DNA from: Verrucomicrobiia bacterium
Lineage (GTDB): Bacteria > Verrucomicrobiota > Verrucomicrobiia > Palsa-1439
DNA: 64,000 nucleotides
Direction: 5' to 3'
Assembly (NCBI GenBank): GCA_035577545.1
Contig: DATLVI010000022.1
Coordinates: forward strand, 122,924 to 186,923
Position numbers and translations under genes: made by a program. Below the pieces are notes generated by a model. The model searched no databases and was not told the origin of the DNA. It worked only from the letters and a program-made list of their open reading frames with translations. Position 1 is the first letter of the stretch; each line of letters begins with the position of its first letter. Of the stretch, positions 49,431-57,249 are shown piece by piece.

Positions 49431-50205
49431 GCCTGCTCCTCCCGCGTCGACGACCCGCTGCGCCCAGAACCACGCATGCCGCGCCCAGCAAAACCATGGT
49501 TGAGGGTTCCGGAACCGCGACAGCCGTGATGATAATAGATGGCCGTGCCGAAGCCGTGCCAAAATTCTCGGAGTTGAAGGTGAAGCCAACGGTGCTGTTG
49601 GAAGTCGCGGTCATGTAAAGGCTCACCAGGCTACCAGTTGAAATCTCACTGAGAAAGCCGGATGTCAATCCCAGCGAAAGATTCATCCGTCCACTGGTCG
49701 CTCCGCCGTAATTGAATGTCCCCAACGCTTCATCCACATTGGAATTCAAGAGGGATGACTCTTGCGAATAGGTAATACCAGTGCTGGTGGGGCTGGCGGG
49801 CGTCCCGGTGCCTTCGGTCCAGGCATTGTTCGCCATCCAGTTAACAGCGAACGTACCGGAACCATAATTGAAAATAGTATTATTCGGTGGCTGCGCCATC
49901 ACACCGAGGGTGATGCCGGTAATCGTCCATTGCCCAACGCCGAATGTTGCGTTGAAACTGCTGACAGCGCCTGAAATATTGAACTGCAGAAACGAGTCCA
50001 GCAATCCGTTGTTTATGCCCGTTGAATTGGTGGCAATGGATCCCGAAACCGCAAGCGCACCGGCGGCGCCATAATTGTGAATCGGGTCCGCTGATCGGAC
50101 AAACGCATCGATCGTGGGATTGTTTGTCACCGCAATTTGAGCCGAAACCTCACCAGCGTCCGCCAGACAGGAACAAAACACCAGACACACGACACTTTTG
50201 AACAT
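49414..50205 (-). CDS. PEP-CTERM DNRLRE-domain exported protein
   Basis: 263-aa secreted protein: signal peptide (about 1-22), DNRLRE-like beta domain (TNNPTIDAFVRSADPIHNYG, GLLDSFLQFNISG, STVGFTFNSENFG), then a PEP-CTERM tail VPEPSTMVLLGAACVVLG followed by RRR, the sorting signal processed by exosortase. No exosortase gene is in the window. It is paralogous to 46978-47886. The start at 50205 has GGGGG about 6 nt upstream; ATG at 50220 is an alternative. First gene of the run leading to the TupA-like protein. Confidence 0.82.
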   Translation of the reverse strand: MFKSVVCLVFCSCLADAGEVSAQIAVTNNPTIDAFVRSADPIHNYGAAGALAVSGSIATNSTGINNGLLDSFLQFNISGAVSSFNATFGVGQWTITGITLGVMAQPPNNTIFNYGSGTFAVNWMANNAWTEGTGTPASPTSTGITYSQESSLLNSNVDEALGTFNYGGATSGRMNLSLGLTSGFLSEISTGSLVSLYMTATSNSTVGFTFNSENFGTASARPSIIITAVAVPEPSTMVLLGAACVVLGAAGRRRGRSRHAAAD

Positions 50206-50342
50206 AGCAAACCCCCGCATGCCGCATCGTCCGTTCATTTCAGAATTAAACTTGCCCTTTCACGCGTTATATTTTTACAAATATATCGGCGACAAACGCA
50301 AGCAGAAAGCCGGCAGTCGGGTATTTCCCCGGATAAAGGTGG

Positions 50343-50717
50343 TTACCGCAGTCGATCCGACAACTGCCTGCGAAGTGCCTGTGTGGCCTTGAGGCTCTGC
50401 ATTTCGACGCGGCGGTACAATGCCAGCACGCTCCTGCCTGTCTCCGTCAGGATTGCAGTTCCGCGTTCCGCGCCGCCACGCTTGGTCCGCACCAGCGGCG
50501 CTTTGAAACAGCTATTCATAGTACGGATCAGCATCCACGCACGCATGTAGGACATGCCCATGGATTCGGCGGCCGCCGCGATCGATCCCGCCCGGTGAAC
50601 GGCTTCCAGTAAATCCGCCTTGCCCGGACCGATCGCGATATCCACGCCGCGATAAAGTCGCGGACGAACCTGGAATTCGCGGCGGACTTCCTTGTGACGT
50701 GGGCGGCTGCTCTTCAT
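50343..50717 (-). CDS. ModE-like molybdate-responsive HTH regulator (N-terminal domain only)
   Basis: 124-aa winged-helix protein. IGPGKADLLEAVHRAGSIAA and AESMGMSYMRAWMLIRTMN match the LysR-like HTH of ModE, and LVRTKRGGAERGTAILTETG the wing. The molybdate-binding TOBE domains of full-length ModE are absent, as in short ModE relatives, so the metal signal may be read differently. It lies between uspA and the PEP-CTERM/TupA/MOT1 run on the same strand, so it is the likely regulator. The ATG at 50717 is preferred over a long upstream extension inside uspA. Confidence 0.85.
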   Translation of the reverse strand: MKSSRPRHKEVRREFQVRPRLYRGVDIAIGPGKADLLEAVHRAGSIAAAAESMGMSYMRAWMLIRTMNSCFKAPLVRTKRGGAERGTAILTETGRSVLALYRRVEMQSLKATQALRRQLSDRLR

Positions 50718-50742
50718 GGGGTTGAGGTTCGCAAAACCCCCG

Positions 50743-51591
50743 TTAGGCTGTCCGTACCAACAGCACGGGAACGGTAGCCTTGCGGATGACGTGGGAAGTG
50801 GTCGAGCCGAGGATGAGTTCGCGGATGCGGGTGTGGCCGTAGGCGCCCATGACAATAAGATCGGCGCCGATGGTTTCCCGTAGTTCGAGGATTTCCTCTT
50901 CGGGGTCGCCATGCAGCACTTCCACGTTGGCTTTGACATTACCGCTCAGCGCCCGCTGCTTCGCCTTTTCAAGAAGCGCGGCAGCTGCGTCTTCGCCGCC
51001 CAGCGCCGCGACCATCGTAATCGTCATCTTCACTCCCAAGGCCGGGGCAAGCGCGATGGCCGCGCGCAGCGCCTTGCTCGATTCCTCGCTGCCGTCGTAC
51101 GCGACCAGCATATGGCTGATCTCGTGAAACTTCCCCGGCGTGACGAGGCACGGTTTGACCGAAGCGCGCACCACGCGTTCGACGACAGAGCCCAGCATCT
51201 CGTCCGACCATTCCGCGTGTTCCCCATGCTGGCCGAGGACGACGAGGTCCGCCTGTCGCTCCTGATCGAGAATCGCTGGCAGCAAGCTGCCGGTTTCGTG
51301 GGCCGTCTCGCAACTGACACCGCTCTTATCACAACGTTCTTTGGCCGCCGCCAGGACCATCGCAGCTTTTTCTTCCTGGATCTTTTGTAACTGCGGCAAC
51401 AGGGCCGAGTAGGGTTGCGCGCCGACCGCGCCCGACAAATCCGCGAGCCACGGACCTTCCAAAAGACGGATGTCAGTGACATAGAGCGCACGGAGGGAGG
51501 CGCTGAGTTTGCGAGCGAGCCAGATTGCGTAATCACCCGCGACTTCGGCGGCTGGTGAACCGTCGCTGCATAAGAGAATCGTTTTATACAT
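50743..51591 (-). CDS. tandem universal stress protein (UspA)
   Basis: 282-aa protein with two UspA domains (about 1-145 and 150-282). The second carries a complete ATP-binding loop, GAYGHTRIRELILGSTTSHV; the first has LGQHGEHAEWSDEMLGS. Such proteins bind ATP and accumulate under stress. GGAGG lies 7 nt before the start. It is followed after 25 bp by the ModE-like gene, so the two may share a transcript. Confidence 0.9.
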   Translation of the reverse strand: MYKTILLCSDGSPAAEVAGDYAIWLARKLSASLRALYVTDIRLLEGPWLADLSGAVGAQPYSALLPQLQKIQEEKAAMVLAAAKERCDKSGVSCETAHETGSLLPAILDQERQADLVVLGQHGEHAEWSDEMLGSVVERVVRASVKPCLVTPGKFHEISHMLVAYDGSEESSKALRAAIALAPALGVKMTITMVAALGGEDAAAALLEKAKQRALSGNVKANVEVLHGDPEEEILELRETIGADLIVMGAYGHTRIRELILGSTTSHVIRKATVPVLLVRTA

Positions 51592-51705
51592 GGCTGCCTC
51601 CGTTTGGTATTACCACCACAGCAACATAAACATACGCCCAAGGAATGATGACTCCAAACCACGGCGTTGACAAGGGGGTGTTTTGCCTGTAATGCTTTTG
51701 GTTGC

Positions 51706-51782
51706 GGGCGCTTAGCTCAGTTGGCTAGAGCACCTCGTTTACACCGAGGGGGTCAAAGGTTCAAGTCCTTTAGCGCCCACCA
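51706..51782 (+). tRNA. tRNA-Val (anticodon UAC)
   Basis: Cloverleaf with acceptor GGGCGCT / AGCGCCC, D-loop TTAGCTCAGTTGGCTAGAG, anticodon stem CCTCG-TTTACAC-CGAGG giving anticodon TAC, T-arm AGGTTCAAGTCCTT, and an encoded CCA at 51780-51782. Confidence 0.96.
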
Positions 51783-51884
51783 GCCGCCGCTCGGCTGGCA
51801 GCCGGGCTTTGGCTGGCAGGCCATGAACAAGCGGCGGTTGACGCCACGTCATAGCCCAAGCGGATTTTCCCGCGGTCCAAACGC

Positions 51885-51962
51885 GGGGGTGTAGCTCAAT
51901 TGGTTCAGAGCGCTGCCCTGTCACGGCAGAGGTTGCGGGTTCGAGCCCCGTCACTCCCGCCA
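51885..51962 (+). tRNA. tRNA-Asp (anticodon GUC)
   Basis: Cloverleaf with acceptor GGGGGTG / CACTCCC (one G-T pair), anticodon stem CTGCC-CTGTCAC-GGCAG giving anticodon GTC, T-arm CGGGTTCGAGCCCCG, and encoded CCA at 51960-51962. Its 3' end is repeated in degenerate form at 60842-60863, near 60972 and at 63432-63460. Confidence 0.96.
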
Positions 51963-52043
51963 ATTTCTGGAGTCGGATCTTCCTCTGTTTCCTGTTGATC
52001 CGGCGGCTTTTCTGGGCGGGAGTCCTACTCTGAACTCCGGTTG

Positions 52044-52102
52044 CTATCGCCCGAAACGGGGCTTTTCCCCCCTGTTGGGCGAGTGTTAGGGTGATAGTTT
52101 TT
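52044..52102 (+). repeat. hairpin repeat R0, copy 1
   Basis: Outer stem CTATCGCCC (52044-52052) / GGGCGAGTG (52077-52085) with an inner stem ACGGGG / CCCCTGT, followed by TTAGGGTGATAGTTTTT. Homologous to 52448-52506 and 61067-61126. Confidence 0.65.
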
Positions 52103-52447
52103 CGGGGGCGAGGATCGAGACCAGACCCATGAATCATCATCGAGCCGCGGGCTTGTAGCCCAGTGAGTGCGGTTACGGGTGCGGTTGTATCATTGGCGGT
52201 TGTGCCTGTGGCTTTATCACCATCGCTTGGTACCAATATTTGCCGGGCTGGAATGGTGCCCCCAGCGGTTGCCATCCCGATTTGATGGCTTTCTTTACTT
52301 CATTGACCAAGACTTCATACCTAGACGATTCAATTATTTGGTAGTCCATAATAAAGAATGCTACCGAGTTGCGATGAGTAGGTCAATCGTGAGCGTGACC
52401 GCAAACGGCGGCGGGATGCGGGCGGGGTTGCGGCATTCAGATTTCCG

Positions 52448-52546
52448 CATTCACCCAAAACAGGGTTTTTTGCCCCTGTCGGGTAAGTGTCAGGGTGATA
52501 GTTTTTATGCGGGGATTCTGGGGGCGGTTGAAGGAACAGGAGGCAG
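52448..52546 (+). repeat. hairpin repeat R0, copy 2
   Basis: Outer stem CATTCACCC (52448-52456) / GGGTAAGTG (52481-52489), inner stem ACAGGG / CCCTGT, followed by TCAGGGTGATAGTTTTT and a G-rich tail (GGGGCGGTTGAAGGAACAGG) that it shares with copy 3. Confidence 0.65.
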
Positions 52547-52653
52547 TCATGCGGGTGGGAATGGGCGGAGAAGGCTCGACTCGGCGGGACTGATTTGCTA
52601 TTGGGGTTCTTTGGGCAACGGCGAGTTTGGCAAAGAGTGAGGAGACATCGGGT

Positions 52654-54129
52654 ATGAACAAAGGGATTCGGGTCGGGTTGGCAGTGTCAAAATTGCTCCG
52701 CCTTGTCATCGCAGTTATTCCATTGCTCTTGGCGTGTCGAGCGTTCAATGCGAACGCACTGACGGAGACAAACCTTCACTTCTTTGTCGGCTTTCCAGGC
52801 GATGGGACCGATTCACGCGCAAAGCTTGTCCAAGGCAATGACGGCAATTTCTACGGGACGACGTTTGGAGGTGGGACGAACAACAACGGTATCGTGTTTC
52901 GGATGAGTCCCAGCGGCACCGAATCGAATCTTTACTCCTTTGTCGGCTTCCCCAGCGATGGTGGGCATCCAAATGCCGGGCTGGTACAGGGCAGCGACAG
53001 CAATTTCTATGGGACAACCGATCTGGGCGGGATAGCCAACTCCGGCACCGTGTTTCGGATCAGTTCCAGCGGCAGTTATACGAATCTACACAGCTTTGTC
53101 GGCTACCCCACCGATGGAGCCGTGCCTACTGCCGGGCTGGTACAGGGCAGCGACGGTAATTTCTACGGGGTGACCCCTTTAGGCGGGACGGTCAACTCCG
53201 GCACGGTATTTCGCATCAGTTCCAGTGGCAGCTACACGAATCTGTACTCCTTTGGCATCAACACGAATGACGGGACCAGCCCATCTGGCGGGCTGGTTCA
53301 AGGCAGCGACGGTAATTTCTACGGGACAACCGGATTCGGAGGGACGAGCACCAATTGCGGCACCAACGGATGCGGCACGGTGTTTCGGATAAGTCCCAGT
53401 GGCAGCTACACGAATCTGTACTCCTTTGGCATCTCCACGAATGACGGGGTCATTCCATCTGGCGCGCTGGTCCAAGGCAGCGACGGCAATTTCTATGGGA
53501 CGGCTGCTGCCGCCGGTCTACTCACCGCTTGCACCAATGGTTGCGGTATGGTATTCCGGATCAGTCCCAGCGGCAGCGAAACGAATTTGTACTCGTTTGT
53601 CGGCTCCCCCAACGATGGACAAGAACCCGCCGCCGGACTGGTACAGGGCAGCGACGGCAGTTTCTATGGAACGACGCTTAAGGGCGGGGCAGCCGGTTCC
53701 GGCACGGTATTTCGGATCAGTTCCAGCGGCAGCTATTCGAATCTTTATTCCTTCAAAGGTGATTCGACCGATGGAGGATTTCCAATAGACCCGCCGGTAC
53801 AGGGTAGCAACGGGAATTTCTACGGGACGACCCAGTTCGGCGGAACGAACGGACACGGTGCCATATTTGAGATGATTCTCCCCCTCAGTCCTCCGCCCTA
53901 TCCAATCAATCAAATCACCAAAGTCCAAGTTGCGGCGACAAACATCATCTTCTCCATCCCCTCCATCGCAGGCGAGATCTATCAATTACAGTTTAGCAGT
54001 TCGATGAACCCCACCAACTGGAACAATGAGGGCGGATCAATAACCAGTATCGGGGCTCTGCTGACGCTGACCAACTTTGGCGGAGCATCCCAGCCAAAAG
54101 GGTTCTATCGATTTGACATCACGCCGTGA
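52654..54129 (+). CDS. GloVer-repeat (TIGR03803-type) secreted protein, seven repeats
   Basis: 491-aa secreted protein. After a signal peptide (about 1-36) come seven tandem units of about 50 residues with the core GLVQGSDGNFYGTT, then GTVFRISSSGSYTNLYSF; this is the Gloeo/Verruco repeat, and seven copies suggest a seven-bladed beta-propeller. Repeats 4 and 5 carry inserted Cys-containing loops (TNCGTNGCGTV; TACTNGCGMV). The C-terminus is the YQLQFSSSMNPTNWNNEGG...FYRFDITP module also found in the DNRLRE protein at 46978. AGGAGA lies about 10 nt before the ATG at 52654. Function unknown. Confidence 0.85.
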   Translation: MNKGIRVGLAVSKLLRLVIAVIPLLLACRAFNANALTETNLHFFVGFPGDGTDSRAKLVQGNDGNFYGTTFGGGTNNNGIVFRMSPSGTESNLYSFVGFPSDGGHPNAGLVQGSDSNFYGTTDLGGIANSGTVFRISSSGSYTNLHSFVGYPTDGAVPTAGLVQGSDGNFYGVTPLGGTVNSGTVFRISSSGSYTNLYSFGINTNDGTSPSGGLVQGSDGNFYGTTGFGGTSTNCGTNGCGTVFRISPSGSYTNLYSFGISTNDGVIPSGALVQGSDGNFYGTAAAAGLLTACTNGCGMVFRISPSGSETNLYSFVGSPNDGQEPAAGLVQGSDGSFYGTTLKGGAAGSGTVFRISSSGSYSNLYSFKGDSTDGGFPIDPPVQGSNGNFYGTTQFGGTNGHGAIFEMILPLSPPPYPINQITKVQVAATNIIFSIPSIAGEIYQLQFSSSMNPTNWNNEGGSITSIGALLTLTNFGGASQPKGFYRFDITP

Positions 54130-54157
54130 GGGAGAAACTGGCAGGGACTGGGGCGGA

Positions 54158-55252
54158 TTACCGCAGAATCGTGTCGGGGGCCAACCCGGGATCAAGCTCG
54201 CGGATTATGCGCTCCAGCTTGGCCAGGTCGTCGTCAGTCAAAAGACGCGCCGGCTCTCCCCTATCCTGAGCGCCCTCTGTCCCCGCTTGGGAATCCCTGG
54301 CCAAAATCTTTGCGAGTTGATTGGGATCCGGCAACGGCAACTCGCAATGAGTCAGCAAGGATTGGATGACTGCCTGCGGTCTAACTTTCAAATCTTCAAA
54401 ACGGGCACAGGCGATGGCAGCCCGCTGCTGCTTGAGCCAATTACTGTCGTGCATCGTCGAGACCCACATGTTTGCCAAATACTCCAGCCAACTGATTGGG
54501 CGAGTATTCGTCTTCACAAAGACGTTGACGCTGGGAATCAAGTATCGAGATTTCACCAACCCTCTCTCCAACTGGGCATCTGATAATCCAAACGCTCGAC
54601 TGAAAGAACGCGCCCAAGTCCGCCCATTCCGATACAGAAAAAGAATCTTCGCCTTTGGCACAACCCGATAGAGCAGATCGCTGACCGATAACACATAGCT
54701 TCTGAACTTAAAAGCCCAGTATTGAAATCCTCGCTGCTGGGCGTTTGCGCACATGATCATGAGGGAGTCATACAGAAGGGAGGCAACCTCCGCGTCGTCG
54801 CTCTGGCCGCTTGTTCGCAGCATCACCAGTTGCGAGAACACATCGGGTTCCGAGAAACTGACGACGGACGGGTTCAGATTCATAACATGGCTGAGCAGGG
54901 TCGACCCGCAACGACCAGTTGAATAGAGCAGAATGATGCGTTCCGGATTGATGTCAACTTCGCGGGCGAGCGTATGGAGAATGTCGTAAGGGACTGAAAT
55001 CAGGCGCTGGGCTGCCTCATATTGGGCGATGAAGTAAAAGGGGGCCTGCAATAGATTGGTTTCGGGTGATGTATCTACAAAAAGCGCCCGGCGGTTGTCA
55101 TGGTCGAGGCAATACAGACTAACGGTTGGCCGTTCCAGAATGACATGGGGGTCAAGGTGCCGCCCAGTATGGCTCTGAAAATCGTCCGCAGACACGATGG
55201 CGAACGGACTCGGCTTTAACTTGGAATCAATTATCAATTCGTATGCCTGCAT
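54158..55252 (-). CDS. sulfotransferase-like protein
   Basis: 364-aa protein with the PAPS-binding loop in ILLYSTGRCGSTLLSHVMNL (5'-phosphosulfate loop) and the 3'-phosphate segment AKILFLYRNGRTWARSFSRA, matching the sulfotransferase fold. Acceptor unknown. AGGGG precedes the ATG at 55252 by about 9 nt; a GTG three codons upstream is unlikely. Base composition is lower in GC than flanking core genes, as for the next gene, suggesting acquisition. It stands between two genes on different strands without an obvious operon. Confidence 0.78.
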   Translation of the reverse strand: MQAYELIIDSKLKPSPFAIVSADDFQSHTGRHLDPHVILERPTVSLYCLDHDNRRALFVDTSPETNLLQAPFYFIAQYEAAQRLISVPYDILHTLAREVDINPERIILLYSTGRCGSTLLSHVMNLNPSVVSFSEPDVFSQLVMLRTSGQSDDAEVASLLYDSLMIMCANAQQRGFQYWAFKFRSYVLSVSDLLYRVVPKAKILFLYRNGRTWARSFSRAFGLSDAQLERGLVKSRYLIPSVNVFVKTNTRPISWLEYLANMWVSTMHDSNWLKQQRAAIACARFEDLKVRPQAVIQSLLTHCELPLPDPNQLAKILARDSQAGTEGAQDRGEPARLLTDDDLAKLERIIRELDPGLAPDTILR

Positions 55253-55442
55253 GAGGATCACCCCTGCGCAGCTGTCGAGGTCTCGATTCCTAGATTGAGG
55301 CTCAACTCTGGATTCCCGAAAGCGGTGTATTCGGCAAAGCGCGCGATCGACAACCGCAACTTCGATCTTGTCGAACTGCTCGGTCGATACGTGGGCAAGA
55401 ACAGAAATGTTATTTTAATGTCGATGATCTTGTTACGACTAT

Positions 55443-57170
55443 TTATTTTACGACATTTTTCAGAATGTCGCTGGTCCGTAATCCGATCATCATCGCGGCT
55501 GCTGCCGTATCGCTATCGGGAATCACTGGACAGATGGAGTTATCCGCTACAAAAACGTTCTTTGTGCCATAAACAAGTGCGTTGCCATCCACCACGCCGC
55601 CGGCGTTCAGGGGAGCCATTTTACAGTGGGAGGTAAAGTGGTGCGGATCCAGTGAAAGATTGCTGTTGTTTTCCACGTACGCCTCAACCGTCGCATCGTC
55701 ATAACCGGAAAGGATGACTAAATTGATTGGGTCACTTACAGTAGGCCTAAAATAAGGCGAGGGGAATGGGTACAGAATATTTAGTTGATCTAGCAGAGCG
55801 CGAAGATAGACCTCGACGGCACTCTTCATATTCTCCAGGTCGGCAGGATTTTGGTAAAAGCCGTCGTCGGTAGCGGCGATCTGAAAGCAGTTGTCGCTTT
55901 GGATGGTGACGCTGCCCGTACTCTGCGGGTTCAAAAGCTCCAAGCTAATATTTAGTATCGGAACTGAGGTTTGCGCATTCGTCGGGATGTAATCGAACAA
56001 AATCTGCACCATTCGCGCGTCGCTTGCACTACCACTCACGGCCGGCAAATAAACATTATGGATGGTATAGGCATAAGCTGCTCCCGGGGGTACCCCAGTG
56101 ATAGCTGGATCGGCCAGCATCGAAATAGACAAGAGGGGATGGTTTTGGAGATTTTTCCCCACGTTCTCATTGATGAAGACGGGCTTGATGCCTGCATTCT
56201 GTAACGCTTGCGACGGACCAATGCCGGAAAGCTGCAGCAACTTGCTGCTGTTGATGCCCGCCGCCAAAACCACCGCTTTCCGAGCTTTTGCCCTACGAAC
56301 TTTACCGTTCTGGATATATTTTACTCTTGTGGCTCTCCCGTGTTTGTTAAATTCTATTTGCACAGCGACTGCATCGAGGAGCACAAACAGTTTGTGCCCG
56401 TTCACTCCTTCACCTTCTGGAGTCATAACCGAGCTGTTTAAAAATGCTGTTGCGCTGCTCACCCGTTGCGTACCGGAAGGATCAATAAACCACTGGGCAC
56501 GGGGGTCTATGCAGTTCTCTACACTCGGATCATTGTAATCCAACGCAGTTGGAATCCCAGGAAATGCTGCTTGTGTCGCGGGTAATAGTATGTTCGCTGT
56601 TAGCTGTGACACTGTGGGTGTCTGGAGCACATTGACAGCACCATTGTTTCCTCGCGCCCCGGGTGTGGTTGTCAATCCCTGGTAGTTTTCAAGGGCCGTG
56701 AAGGTTGCCTGAATATTGCCCAGGCTCCAATTGCTGCTTCCGGAAATTCCTTCCCAAGGCATGTACGCGGCGCTCGAGCCACGGCCATAGTATAATCCGT
56801 TAACCGATGAGCCACCCCCCAAGAGCATTCCCGTTGTCCAATCACCGGTTCGTCCATTAAGTCCTGCCATCGGCAAGGTTTGATTCCAGCCTGGCCAAAA
56901 ATACTGGGGCTTCCCTATCTCAGCCAATTGGAATGCGGGGAGACCCACAGCCTCTATGGCTGGATCGGTTGTTAGATTTCGCCCTGCCTCTATTCCCAAC
57001 ACGGAAAAGCGACCATTCTCTGATAGCTCCTTCATCAGAATGCTACCCGCCGTTCCACCGCCAATGACTATGATATCTGCCTCCTCTTTGTTCCGATAAG
57101 GAGAACTTTGACCACCAAAAACGGTGGTTGTCGCGGCGACTAAAACGAGGGTGATAAATTTAATGTTCAT
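55443..57170 (-). CDS. exported GMC-family FAD oxidoreductase
   Basis: 575-aa flavoprotein of the glucose-methanol-choline family. A signal peptide (about 1-20) precedes the ADP-binding DIIVIGGGTAGSILMKEL; the second signature is GGGSSVNGLYYGRGS; AGINSSKLLQLSGIGPSQAL is GMC signature 2; the C-terminal FAD/active-site region has SHCKMAPLNAGGVVDGNALV and VFVADNSICPVIPDSDTAAA with its catalytic His region. The sequence resembles secreted aryl-alcohol-oxidase types more than bacterial choline dehydrogenase. AT-rich relative to neighbours. Substrate unknown. Confidence 0.85.
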   Translation of the reverse strand: MNIKFITLVLVAATTTVFGGQSSPYRNKEEADIIVIGGGTAGSILMKELSENGRFSVLGIEAGRNLTTDPAIEAVGLPAFQLAEIGKPQYFWPGWNQTLPMAGLNGRTGDWTTGMLLGGGSSVNGLYYGRGSSAAYMPWEGISGSSNWSLGNIQATFTALENYQGLTTTPGARGNNGAVNVLQTPTVSQLTANILLPATQAAFPGIPTALDYNDPSVENCIDPRAQWFIDPSGTQRVSSATAFLNSSVMTPEGEGVNGHKLFVLLDAVAVQIEFNKHGRATRVKYIQNGKVRRAKARKAVVLAAGINSSKLLQLSGIGPSQALQNAGIKPVFINENVGKNLQNHPLLSISMLADPAITGVPPGAAYAYTIHNVYLPAVSGSASDARMVQILFDYIPTNAQTSVPILNISLELLNPQSTGSVTIQSDNCFQIAATDDGFYQNPADLENMKSAVEVYLRALLDQLNILYPFPSPYFRPTVSDPINLVILSGYDDATVEAYVENNSNLSLDPHHFTSHCKMAPLNAGGVVDGNALVYGTKNVFVADNSICPVIPDSDTAAAAMMIGLRTSDILKNVVK

Positions 57171-57249
57171 AGGTGATTTTTCCACGTTACGCTATCAAGT
57201 GCGATTCCGTATGTAAAGGAGTCAGTCCTTGGTATTGACACTCCTTCAC

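Larger units (their letters stand above)
51963..52653. other. 690-bp non-coding stretch after tRNA-Asp
   Basis: No credible gene. It holds two copies of hairpin repeat R0 (52044-52102, 52448-52546) and the promoter region of the GloVer gene. Its first 140 bp are similar to 60968-61126, so the tRNA-Asp flank is partly duplicated there. Confidence 0.6.

Noticed and set aside
51739..52275. 178-codon minus-strand frame across both tRNAs
   Set aside because: Its translation contains GLEPATSAVTGQRS, the well-known artefact of reading a tRNA antisense; no real gene.
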